Below, piece after piece: positions 1 through 8,747 of a DNA stretch of 64,000 nt (position 1 is its first letter; the number at the start of each line of letters is the position of its first letter). Source of the DNA: Diacronema lutheri (lineage: Eukaryota > Haptophyta > Pavlovophyceae > Pavlovales > Pavlovaceae); NCBI GenBank assembly GCA_019448385.1, contig JAGTXO010000016.1:124001-188000 (forward strand), written 5' to 3'. The notes beneath the pieces were generated by a model. It was not told the origin of the DNA. It saw only the letters and a list, made by a program, of their open reading frames with translations, and did not search any database. Both the position numbers and the translations under genes were made by a program.

Positions 1-143
1 TCAGCCGTCAGCGGGTCGGCCGTCAGCGGGTCAGCGCGCTGGGCCGTGCAACGGGGAGCGCCTGTGGCAGGCGGTGCGGTGCGCGCGCCCCTCGTCCTCG
101 CCCGTCCGCGCGCGCACGGTGCAGCACGCGGGGCGCGTCGTGC

Positions 144-1604
144 CTGCGTCTGCGTGAGCGTAACGCCGGAAATGCCGAACGCCGCGGCGCGCTCAGCCGC
201 CTTTAAATAGACCCACTGCTGATACTCCGGGTCGTCATTGTCCGGGCGCGGCGAGTCCGGGAAGTCGCGATCGCGCTGGATGAGGTGCGCGTAGAGCACG
301 CAGTGCGCGGCGTTGCGCGGCGTCTCGGCGATCGTGCAGAGGGGCACCGCCACCTGCCGCGCGGCGGGCGGGCGGTCGGGTTGAGGCGGCGGGCGGTGCC
401 ATGACGTCGCGCGGTGCAGCCGATGGGGGGCGGGTTGAGAAGGCGGGCGGTGCCATGACGTCGCGCGGTGCAGCCGATGGCGGTCGGGTTAAAGCGGCGC
501 GCACGGCGCGGTGCGCGCGGGCATGCCAGCCGATGGGGCGATTGCGTCGCCGGGGCGCGCGGCAGTATGCCGTGCAGCGCGCGCGCGACGCGGCAAAGCA
601 GCACGCAGTCGATAAAATTACTGTGCGTTACGCGTGCACGACGAGACGGGTGCGTGTACATGCGCACCTGTGGCGGGAAAAGGTCGAGGGTGCATTCAAA
701 GCACGCACTCACGCGCGGAAAGATGACGCGCGCGTGGCCCTTGAGGCCCTCGGTGCCACCGTCGATCATCGGGATGACGGACGAAAGGTCCGGCGTGAGC
801 GCACCGTCCGGACCCGCCTCGTACGTGACGAGCGAGCAGACCATCGAATTGATCCACCGGCGCGCTGCGGGCGGCGCGCGCCGGCGGTGCGCGCCGAGCG
901 AGCGGAGCGGCAGCGCGCGAGCGCGGCGGCGCGTGTCGAGCCTCGCACAGGCGCGCCAGAGGATGCGCGCGCGCGCGCATCGCACGTCCGCCCGCCGCGT
1001 CGCATCGGCCGCCCGCCTGCGCTGTTCGCCGCGCGCCGCTCTCAGCTCTCGCGGCCGCGGGCTTGGCGCGCGCGCACCTTCGATCGAATCGAGGCCAAGG
1101 ACGATGATCTGAAACTTGCGGTAGAAGGAGGCATCCATGTCCTGGATCTTGCAGAAGTGGGCGGTGACCTTGACACCTTGCACACGCCGCATCACGAACT
1201 CAGCGGCCACCTGCGCGCGCCACGCCCGCGCCGAGTGGGTTCGGCGTGCGCCCGGCGCAGGCACGCGCGCGCGCGCCGCGGCTGACCTGCGACTTGGAGC
1301 GCCCGACATCTTTGCTGCGAAAGAGGAACTGGCGGTTCAGGTTGGACACGTCGATCGTGTCCATGTCGATCACCTCAATCTGCCCGAAGCCGAGCAGCGC
1401 GAGATCCTTGAGCAGCTCGCAGCCGAGGCCGCCCGCGCCGACGACGAGGATCTGCGCCGCGGTGCGGAGGAAAGGTAAGATGTCGGCGGAGGGCTCGAAC
1501 GGCACGTGCTCGGGAAAGATCGAGCCGTAATTGCCGTTGTTGGCGAGCGGGCCTGTGCGCACGAGCAGCCGGTTCACGTCTTGGAAGCGCTGGCCTTCGT
1601 CCAT
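144..1604 (-). CDS. UBA3: NEDD8-activating enzyme E1 catalytic subunit (UBA3), 3' end outside window
   Basis: Activates NEDD8 for cullin neddylation, acting as a dimer with APPBP1/NAE1. Four exons can be read: 1604-1287, 1210-1078, 864-668 and 353-144; their phases fit and together give 286 residues. Exon 1 has the ATP-binding GAGGLGCE motif and the [11 protein letters not shown] segment. Exon 2 reads [17 protein letters not shown]. Exon 3 has the [15 protein letters not shown] segment. Exon 4 carries the catalytic cysteine in LCTIAETPR. Introns 1-3 start GTCAGC or GTGCGC and end GCAG. Exon 4 should continue as GVVK..IPA in the family, but the DNA after CAG reads GCACGA, so a GC donor at 143 is inferred and the remaining C-terminus lies beyond the left edge. 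The ATG at 1604 begins [14 protein letters not shown] and lies 34 bp from the start of the divergent sialidase gene. Confidence 0.93.
367..498. repeat. 54-bp minisatellite in a UBA3 intron
   Basis: About two and a half copies of a 54-bp unit containing GCCATGACGTCGCGCGGTGC. The repeated ATGACG sits at 401 and 455. It lies wholly within intron 3 of UBA3, next to the acceptor of exon 4 on the minus strand. Confidence 0.8.
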
Positions 1605-1638
1605 TGCGCCGAGGTCGGAGGGGAGGCGGGTTTGGGCG
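1605..1638. promoter_or_regulatory. 34-bp divergent intergenic region, UBA3 / sialidase
   Basis: Only 34 bp separate the two start codons (ATG at 1604 on minus and 1639 on plus). Any shared promoter must overlap coding or untranslated sequence. No TATA-like element is visible. The role is inferred from geometry alone. Confidence 0.45.
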
Positions 1639-3333
1639 ATGGCGGCGGCGCGAGCCGACCTCGGCGCGAGGGCGAGTGCCGAGGAGCGGGACGAGCGCAT
1701 GTTCGCTGCGTCGGAGACGTCGTCGGTAAGCTCGGAGGCGGAGCTGCTCGCACGTAGCGCGCCGATTGGCCCGCTCTTCGACCGCGGCCGCTCGGGCTCG
1801 CTCGACGTGACGGCGACCGACGACGATGATCCGCTCCACATCGGCGGGCTCGACCACATGGGCCGGCGGCCGTGGCACCCGCGCAGCTCGCGCTGGCGCC
1901 GCGCGGCGCGGTATGTGGGCGCCGCGCTCGCCATTGCGCTCCTCCTGGCACTCGCCCTCCGCGCCCTGCCCAGGCGGCGCACGGGTGTGGGCGCGCGCGT
2001 CGACGTGTTCGTCGCGCGCACAGAGCGCGGCTACGAGCGCGGCTGCTTCCGCATACCGGCGCTGCTCGCGGTGCCACGTAAGGAGCAGCCGGCGAGTGCG
2101 GACGCCAGCGCGCGCACCCGCCTGCTCGCGTTCGCCGAGGGCCGCCGCGTCGGCTGCACGGACGCGGGCGCGATCGACGTTGTGATGCGATCGAGCGACG
2201 ATGGCGGCCGCAGCTGGTCGGCGCTGCGCGTCGTCACGACGGGCGGCGCGGCGGGGTACAGCGGCGAGGCGACCGTGGGCAACCCGACGCCCATCTTTGA
2301 CGCGCGCAACGACCGCGTCCTCCTCCTCCTCACTGCGAACCGCGCGGAGGACTCCGAGGCGGCCATCATTTCGCGCCTTGCCGCCGGCTCGCGCGACGTG
2401 CTCGTCGTGCACAGCGACGACCGCGGAGAGAGCTGGTCGCGGCCGCGCAACATCACGGCGGACGTCAAGCTGCGCGATTGGACGTGGTACGCGACCGGCC
2501 CCGGCGCCGGCATCCAGCTCCGTTCCGGTCGGCTCGTTGCGCCGTGCAACCACGTGGTCACGTCGGAGAGGCCTCCGTCCGTCCGCCATGAGTCGCACGC
2601 GATCTTGTCGGACGATGGCGGGCTCACGTGGCGGCTGGGCGGGCTCGCGGCCGCGTGGACCAACGAGGCGACCGTCGCCGAGCTGCCGCATGCCGACGTG
2701 CTCGTGCTCAACTGCCGGCAGATGGCGGGCGCTCGCCGGCGGGTCGTCATGCGTTCGACTGACGGCGGCGAGAGCTGGGCGCACGCCGGGTACGACGCGG
2801 AGCTGGTAGAGCCGGGCTGCCAGGGGCACCTGCTCGCGCTCCCTGCGCGCGCCCACCCGCCGCTCCGCTCCGGTGGCCTTTTCTTCTCAAACCCGGCCGA
2901 CCCGCACGCGCGCCGCATGCTCGCGCTGCGCTTCCGCCCGTCGTTGGCCGGCGCGCTGGCGCGCAACGGCAGCGCCGCGGCGAGCGTGGGCGCGCCTGGC
3001 AGCGTGATGCGCGTTGGGCCGATCGCTGCCCACACGCCGCCGTCGAGCGGGCCCGTCGCGGCTGGCGGCGAGATAGCCGACGCGCGCTGGCGCGGGCAGG
3101 GCGGCTGGCAAGAGCCAATGCTAATCCACCCAGGCCCCGCAGCCTACTCGGCGATGGCGCTGATTGGCGATGACCGCCTCGGCGTGCTCTACGAGAACGG
3201 CGCGGCCCTCCCCATCGAGCGGATCAGCCTCACCGTCGTCGCGTTTGGTGCGTTCGAGGCGGCGGCAGCGGCGAATGCGGCCGCCGCCGAGGCGAGCGGG
3301 CGCGCGAGCAGCTCGCCGCGCGGCGTGAGCTAA
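1639..3333 (+). CDS. Membrane-anchored exo-alpha-sialidase (GH33 neuraminidase)
   Basis: Predicted to release terminal sialic (nonulosonic) acids from glycans or glycolipids. The 564-residue protein starts MAAARADLG; residues about 92-111 form one hydrophobic segment preceded by arginines, giving a type II membrane topology. The catalytic region opens with CFRIPALL (the FRIP arginine motif, near 137) and AFAEGRR. Four Asp boxes follow: SSDDGGRSW (about 184), SDDRGESW (258), SDDGGLTW (324) and STDGGESW (372). Further family landmarks are [19 protein letters not shown] and GVLYENG near the C-terminus, which carries the nucleophile tyrosine and its region. No intron is needed. A nucleotide-sugar transporter of the CMP-sialate family lies 8 kb away. 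Substrate (Neu5Ac or KDN) cannot be told from sequence. Confidence 0.92.
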   Translation: MAAARADLGARASAEERDERMFAASETSSVSSEAELLARSAPIGPLFDRGRSGSLDVTATDDDDPLHIGGLDHMGRRPWHPRSSRWRRAARYVGAALAIALLLALALRALPRRRTGVGARVDVFVARTERGYERGCFRIPALLAVPRKEQPASADASARTRLLAFAEGRRVGCTDAGAIDVVMRSSDDGGRSWSALRVVTTGGAAGYSGEATVGNPTPIFDARNDRVLLLLTANRAEDSEAAIISRLAAGSRDVLVVHSDDRGESWSRPRNITADVKLRDWTWYATGPGAGIQLRSGRLVAPCNHVVTSERPPSVRHESHAILSDDGGLTWRLGGLAAAWTNEATVAELPHADVLVLNCRQMAGARRRVVMRSTDGGESWAHAGYDAELVEPGCQGHLLALPARAHPPLRSGGLFFSNPADPHARRMLALRFRPSLAGALARNGSAAASVGAPGSVMRVGPIAAHTPPSSGPVAAGGEIADARWRGQGGWQEPMLIHPGPAAYSAMALIGDDRLGVLYENGAALPIERISLTVVAFGAFEAAAAANAAAAEASGRASSSPRGVS

Positions 3334-3344
3334 GGGGCGGAGAA

Positions 3345-3412
3345 GGGGGGGGGGGGGGGGGGGGGGGGAGCCTCCCCCGGGGGGGCGCGGGGGGGGGGGG
3401 GAGGGGGGGGGT
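3345..3412. repeat. Interrupted poly-G tract
   Basis: Two long G runs with short interruptions lie between the convergent 3' ends of the sialidase and MND1. The stretch has assembly-risk and G-quadruplex potential; no gene is seen in it. Confidence 0.85.
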
Positions 3413-3424
3413 TGGTTTTTCGAC

Positions 3425-4175
3425 TCAGTCAACCGAGTCGAAGAAGGAGCCGCCCTTGATGCCCATCCAGCGGTCAAACGTCTGCTTGTCCATGTTCATC
3501 TTGTTGAAGAAGTAGCTCTTGGTGATCGCAATGTTGTCCGTCCACCGGTTCACCCCGTCCTTCATCACCTGCAAGTCCTCAGCCATCCGGCGGAGCGCAC
3601 CCGCCTCATCCTCGTTCTCGCTGCGCACCTTGTCCTCGAGCGCGGCGCGCTGCGCGCGAGTGCGCTCGAGCTGCGCGAGGCGCGCCTTGTACTCGGGCGC
3701 AGAGGGTGGGACGGCGAGCTTGCGCTCAGCCTCGGCGAGCAGCGCCTGCTGCCGCGCCGCGTACTCAGCGCACGCTCTCTCCTCAGCGGTGAGCTCGGCG
3801 AGCTTTGCGCGCTTCCGCTGCGCGACCGCGCTCGGGAACGACCAAAAATACTGGCTCGTGCCGAGCTTCTCCTGCGTGACGAGGTTGTCGTAGACGAGCT
3901 CCATCACCACATCCTTCACGGCCTGCTGGATCACGCCCTTGCTCTTCGGCGCGATCCGCTCGAGGTCCTTGAGCTGGTAGGGCTGCACGGGTGGCTGGTG
4001 GAAGATCTCGAGCATGCGCACGCGCTTTTCCGCGGCCGAGACGCCCTTCTTCGACTAGCGCGGGCGCGCGAGGGGCGTGCGCGGCGCGCGCGGGGGGCAG
4101 CGTCGTGTCGGTTGCGCGCGGCGGCCGCGCGCTTCGACCGCGCAAGGGCAGCGCAGCGGCTCAGCCGCGCACCAT
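3425..4175 (-). CDS. MND1: Meiotic nuclear division protein 1 (MND1)
   Basis: MND1 partners HOP2 to stimulate RAD51/DMC1 strand invasion in meiosis. Exon 2 (4054-3425) starts SKKGVSAAEKRVRMLEIF and continues with the winged-helix segment QLKDLERIAPKSKGVIQQ. It then has GTSQYFWSFPS, a coiled coil, and the C-terminal NRWTDNIAITKSYF signature; human MND1 has GTSNYYWAFPS and NRWTDNIFAIKSW. Exon 2 is open from its splice acceptor (TAG at 4057-4055) but has no ATG matching the conserved N-terminus. Upstream, GAGAGAGATG is followed directly by GTGCGC at 4172, so the first coding exon is just ATG (4175-4173) and the intron is 4172-4055. The 210-residue length matches the family (about 205). Confidence 0.93.
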
Positions 4176-4276
4176 CTCTCTCCCCCGGTTGAAGGCCCGT
4201 TTCCCTCTCAAAGTCAACCCGCATTTATTGGAGGAGAGCCCCGTCCGCCATCAATCGTCCTCTGCTGCCTCCGCGG
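4176..4276. promoter_or_regulatory. Divergent promoter, MND1 / TPR-like gene
   Basis: 101 bp between the two start codons. It contains an AT-rich patch, GCATTTATTGG, near 4212-4222 in otherwise GC-rich DNA. Function as a bidirectional promoter is inferred from position. Confidence 0.4.
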
Positions 4277-5446
4277 ATGCTGCTCGCCGGCGCATTCCCG
4301 CGCGCGCCGCTCGGCCGCGGCGCGCGGACGCTGGCGAACTGCCCGTTCGCCTTCTCGCCGACCGCGATGCAGCTCGCGCAGCTTCCCGAATTTGCGCGTG
4401 CGCGCGAGCACGCAGCGCGCGGCGAGCTCGCGCGCGCGGCGCCACTGATCGCGCGCTCACTCGACATCTGCTCGGCGATGCGCATGGCGCCGATGGAGCT
4501 ACTCGCGCTCGAAGCGAAGGCGAGCGTGCACGGCGCGCTGGGCCACGAGCGTGAAGAGCTGCACGCGCGCGCGCGCCAGCGCCAGCTCGCCGCGCAGTGC
4601 GGCGTTGGCGAGCGGCAGCTTGTGCTGCACGGCGCGTCGCTCGCGCGCGTGCGCGCGGGCGACGCGGCGGGCGCGCGCGCGCTCGCGGACGAGGGGCTGG
4701 CGCTCGCGCGCGCGGCGGGCAACGAGGACGAGCGCGAGGCCTTTGCACTCGCCGCGCTCGCCGCCGGCCTGCTCGCCAGCAGCGCGGACGTGCCCGAGCT
4801 CGCGCGCGCGTTCGCGCCGCACGGCGGCGGCGGCGGCGGCCGAGCGGGCGCTGGTGGCAAATGCGCGACGTGGCGCGAGGCGTGCGCGCGGCTGCTGCTT
4901 GCCGAGTACCAGTCCGAGGTGGCGCGCGCGCCTGCCGACGCGCTCGCCACCCTCGCACCACTCTGCGCCGAACGCGAGGCGGCCGACCCCGCCGCGCGGC
5001 ACGATCCATCTTCATGGGCGCCGGCCGCGCTGCGCGCGCCGTGCGCGTGGGCGGAGCAGCTGAGCGGCCGCGCGCACGCGCTGGCGGGCGCGCTGCCTGA
5101 CGCCGAGCGCGCGCTCTCGCGCGCGCTCGCGCAGTGGCGCGCGCTGAGCGGCGACGGCAGCCGTTCAGTTGCGCTGTGCACACTCGAACTCGGCAGTCTT
5201 TTCGCGGCAAAAGCCGAGCCAATCATGGCGGAGGGGCTGCTACGCTCGGCGACGGACGCGCTCGTCGCCGCGCCCGACGCGGGCACCGTCGGCGGCGCGC
5301 GCGCCCTTCGCCACGCGCTCGCCGCGTATGCTGCGCTCCTGGACGCCCTCGAGACGAATAAGCGGAAGCGCACGACCGAGGCGACGCGGCTGCGCGCGCA
5401 GGCGGAAGAGCTCGCGCGCGGCTTCGACGGCGCGCTCGGGCCGGTG

Positions 5447-5494
<48 letters not shown>

Positions 5495-5608
5495 AGCGAC
5501 GCCAGCGCTCCGCAGCGCGAGGTGCAATCGGTCCGCCAGCCGCTCACGCGCTGCCTGCTCGACTGGTACGTGGAGCACGCCGAGTACCGCTGGTGCGATT
5601 GCGAGTGA
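4277..5608 (+). CDS. TPR-like helical repeat protein of unknown function
   Basis: A 443-residue single-exon ORF. The first 28 residues (MLLAGAFPRAPLGRGARTL) are Arg/Ala/Leu-rich without acids, like a mitochondrial presequence; a second ATG at 4367 (MQLAQLPEF) could start a protein without it. The body is a chain of Ala/Leu-rich helix pairs with TPR-like spacing, for example ARGELARAAPLIARSLDI, AGDAAGARALADEGLALARA and ALPDAERALSRALAQWR. A 14-residue Gly run (GGC repeat, 5449-5492) precedes the C-terminus, which ends LLDWYVEHAEYRWCDCE. I do not recognise a specific orthologue. It is head to head with MND1. Confidence 0.7.
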
Positions 5609-5682
5609 GTCTCGCTGGTGCGAGTGGGTCTTGCTGGTGCGAGTGGGTCTCGCTGGTGCGAGTGGGTCTCGCTGGTGCGAGT
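5602..5682 (+). repeat. 19-bp tandem repeat at the 3' end of the TPR-like gene
   Basis: About four copies of a 19-bp unit, GTCTCGCTGGTGCGAGTGG, start over the stop codon. The first copy is part of the coding end, which suggests recent expansion into the 3' UTR. There are no unique spacers, so it is not a CRISPR. Confidence 0.85.
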
Positions 5683-5883
5683 GCGTGCGTTCACAAAAGG
5701 CCTTTGGGCGGCCGATCTGCGGCGTCGCTTTTCGAGCCGTCAATGCCTCACACAGTCCGGCGGCCGCACCTCCGCAGGCGGAGCCCCAGGGCTCTCTCAC
5801 ACCGCGACGTCTGTGCCTTGCGCAAATGGTTTGTGAATGTGCGGCACGCCTCATCTCACCGAAGCACAAGGCTGCAAGCAGTG

Positions 5884-8163
5884 TCACACGGTCACGCTCG
5901 CGCCAACCATGCTTGGGCTCGGCGTGACGCGGCTCCTCGTCTTTGCGCCGAGGCCGATCAGCGCAGAGGCGTTGCGCAACGACGATCTGCCGGGCGCGGC
6001 GCGGTCGCATCGAAGGAGCATTGCGCGCACCTCGACGTGGAAGCGCGCGAGCCCGCCCGGGTACGTCTCGACGAGATCGAGCAGCCGATTGCGGTCAGAA
6101 ACTGATGAGCAGACCGCATCTTGCACGTGAAAGCGCGCGATGAGCGCCTCGATCGACGGAGCCTCGCGCCCCTCGCCCGCCGGCTGCGCCATGCCGCTCG
6201 GCGCGCGTGGCGCGAGCGAGTCGCGCGCGGCGAGGCGCGAGGCGCGCGCCATTCCGACGACCGCGCTCACTAGCCGCGCTGCCACGCGCGACGCGCGGTT
6301 GCGCCACCGCTCGGCTGCGCGGGAAGCCGTGCGCCAGATCGCGCTTGGCGCCATGTCGGTGGCGCGCCCGACCGGGCTGCCTGGCGGCGCCGCCGTCGAC
6401 GCGGTGCGCGGCGCGCCGACTGCGCCGTCGTCAGACATGGTGAGCCTCTGAATCCTGAGCCCGTGCGATACGCTTGGTTGGGCTCCAACCTGGCGTCTTG
6501 AGACGCGCACTACGACGCTCGCCGGATCGCCGCCCATCTGCGCACCGTGCGGCGGCCCGTCGCGCAGGCGCCCGGCGGGTGAGCGTGCCACGCAGTTGAC
6601 ACTCCACGCCGCGCGCGCTGCGCGCGCCGCGACCTCACCGCGAGGAAGCACCACAGTTCGACGATGCACCAGAGACGCGAGAGGAAGGTCTCATCGAAGA
6701 GCACGAGCATCGTGTTGCACGAAGACACAAACACGGGCAGGCACGCGATGCTCATCGGCACGTCGTGCGAGCCGACGCAAAAGCGGTCGATCCAAAGCAG
6801 CGGCCAGCGGCCATGCTGCCGCTTGAACTCATCGCACCAGTCCACGAGCTCGTCCCACTTCGCGCCCGGATCGGCCTGCCAACTGCGCGTCGTCCGCGGG
6901 CGGGTGAGCGACGGCGCATGGGCTCGTGGGCGCTTGAACGCATGCGTCATCAATGCGTCAAGCCGGTGGCGGGTGGCCTTTGTCGAGGCCGGACCCGGCG
7001 AAGCGGGCGCATCGGGGCGTGCAGGCGTGACGCAATGCGCGCGCACCTATGCGAGACAAAGGCGTCGATCTCGCCCGAGTGCGCCGGGCGCGTGCGTGCG
7101 GCTGTGTCCGCCGCGATGTACGTGCCCATGAAGTCGCTCGCACGGAGCTGCTCGGCAGAAACGGCACGGAGAAGCGCGCGGCTGCGCGCGAGCACCTCCT
7201 CAGTCGTGCCGGCGCCCATCAGGCTCGAGATCGCGACGGCCGACGAGCCCGCCTCGCCGCGCGCCGCGAGCCAGCCGATGAGCGACGCGCGCAGCGCCGG
7301 CCGAAGCGAGAGCGCGCCGACGATGATGATAGCGGCGTGACCGATGAGTGAGGCGGGCGGCGTGGGGAAGTAGACGGGGCCGCCAATCGACGCGGCCACG
7401 ATAAAGACCACCGTGTGCACAATCCCAAACAAGATGCAATTGCAGCCCAGCGAAAGGTAAAGCGCGTCGAGCCGCGGCCGGCCGTGGCCGTAGCGCGCCA
7501 TCGTCGCGGTGAGGTACGCGGAGCCGAGCGCCCAGCTGGCCGTCTGCGTTGCGCCCGAGGCGAAATGGACGCTCCTGATCGCACAAGCCGTCTGATCCGC
7601 CGCCCACGCCTCCGCCGACAGGCACCAGTACTCCACATCGAGGTGCGTCCCGGCCGCAAACGCCAGGAACGGCGCGTCGCGCTTCGCGTCTTGTGTGTCG
7701 GCTGTCTTCTGCTGGCCATGCTCGATGCGAAGGACGACGTACATCACGACGAATCCCGTCGCGAGCATGTGAAAGGCGAGCGTGGCCACGCCGATCGCCG
7801 TGACTGTCCGCCGCTCGGTCGGCAGCACCGACAAAAGGAAAACGACGAGCCCGGTCAGCGTCGTCTCGACGATCGCCAGCCGGAATGCGGCCCCCTTGAG
7901 AGCCAACGTGACGGCGAAGGTGCCGACGAACAGACTGGTCAAGCCGATGATCATAGGCGGGAGCTTGGCGCGCATCCGCCGCCGCCGGCCCTGCGCGGCG
8001 CGTAGCGCGCGCGTGCACCCACGTGACTCGCGGCGCGGCGCAAGGATTGCGCGAGGCGCGGCTGTGCGCGCGCGCGCACGAGCTCTCGGGCCGCGTGCAG
8101 CCTCTGGCGGATCCGCTGGATGTGGATCTGCTCGACGACCTCGACATTCTCAATGCGAGGCAT
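5884..8163 (-). CDS. Six-pass membrane protein with cytosolic TIR-like domain
   Basis: Four exons with consistent phases: 8163-8080, 7990-7047, 6882-6639 and 6537-5884, 641 residues in all. The ATG at 8163 gives MPRIENVEVVEQIHIQRIRQ. Exon 2 has about six hydrophobic segments (MIIGLTSLFVGTFAVTLAL; TGLVVFLLSVL; CILFGIVHTVVFIVA and others). A TIR-like module spans exons 2-4: DAFVSHSW, KWDELVDWCDEF, WPLLWIDRFCVG, CLPVFVSSCNTMLVLFDETF, RLWCIVELWCF and MGGDP. A C-terminal helical region ends before the stop at 5884. The same modules in the same order occur in the gene at the right edge of this window (DAYVVHS, PTVWLNQLC, AHLPVYQAKCHRLLVL). The glutamate in the RLWCIVEL segment sits where TIR NADases keep theirs, but no activity is shown. 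I know this architecture from protist proteins of unknown role. Confidence 0.82.
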
Positions 8164-8747
8164 TTTTACCTAGCTTCCTAGCTTCCTGACGACCGTTCAT
8201 CAACGTGCCGCGGCCTGAAAATGCGACGTCCATAAAAAAGGTCCTTGGAAACTTCCGCCTTTTAAGCGAACGCGCCCGCTTTGCGAGGAGTCGGCGGGCT
8301 GCGGCGGTGCCAGCGGGCGAGGCGAGGGGGGGGGGGGGGGTAGGGGTGGGCAAGGGGCAGGGGGCAGGGCGGGTGAAGCGCGCCTCACCGCGCGCAGAGA
8401 CGAGCCGCGGATGCCAGTGACATCACCGGTCGAATGCCGCTTCCCCCCCCCCCCCCCTCCCCCTCCCCTTCACGCTCCGTTCGGGCCGATGGCGCACCCG
8501 TCGGCAGCGGCGACGGCACGGAATGCGTGCAGCTCGACACCGAGAGAAATGTCGCACCCAGGCCGGACGCCCCCGCGCTCAGAAGGCGCCACCACCGCCG
8601 CCTCGCGCGCGTCGGCCTCCGCCGCCGCGCCCGTGCCGTCGATCGGCTGTGGCACAGCACGCACAGCTGAGCACGATTTCACGACGCGCTACGGCTTGCA
8701 GAACCCCGAAGGGCCCTCTTGCGCTCCTTTTAAAAACCGCCGGCCGC
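8164..8747. promoter_or_regulatory. Divergent intergenic region with poly-G and poly-C tracts
   Basis: Separates the TIR-like gene (-) from the TBC gene (+). It contains a G run (8327-8340), C runs (8444-8457) and a TTTTAAAAA box at 8729-8737, 11 bp before the TBC start codon. No coding potential beyond antisense shadows is seen. Confidence 0.5.

Noticed and set aside
1375-2856. 493-residue minus-strand open frame opposite the sialidase
   Set aside because: Shadow frame; the plus strand has four Asp boxes and FRIP, so the minus frame is not a gene apart from the UBA3 exon at its end.
5602-5682. CRISPR-like regular repeat
   Set aside because: Units abut without spacers and the genome is eukaryotic.
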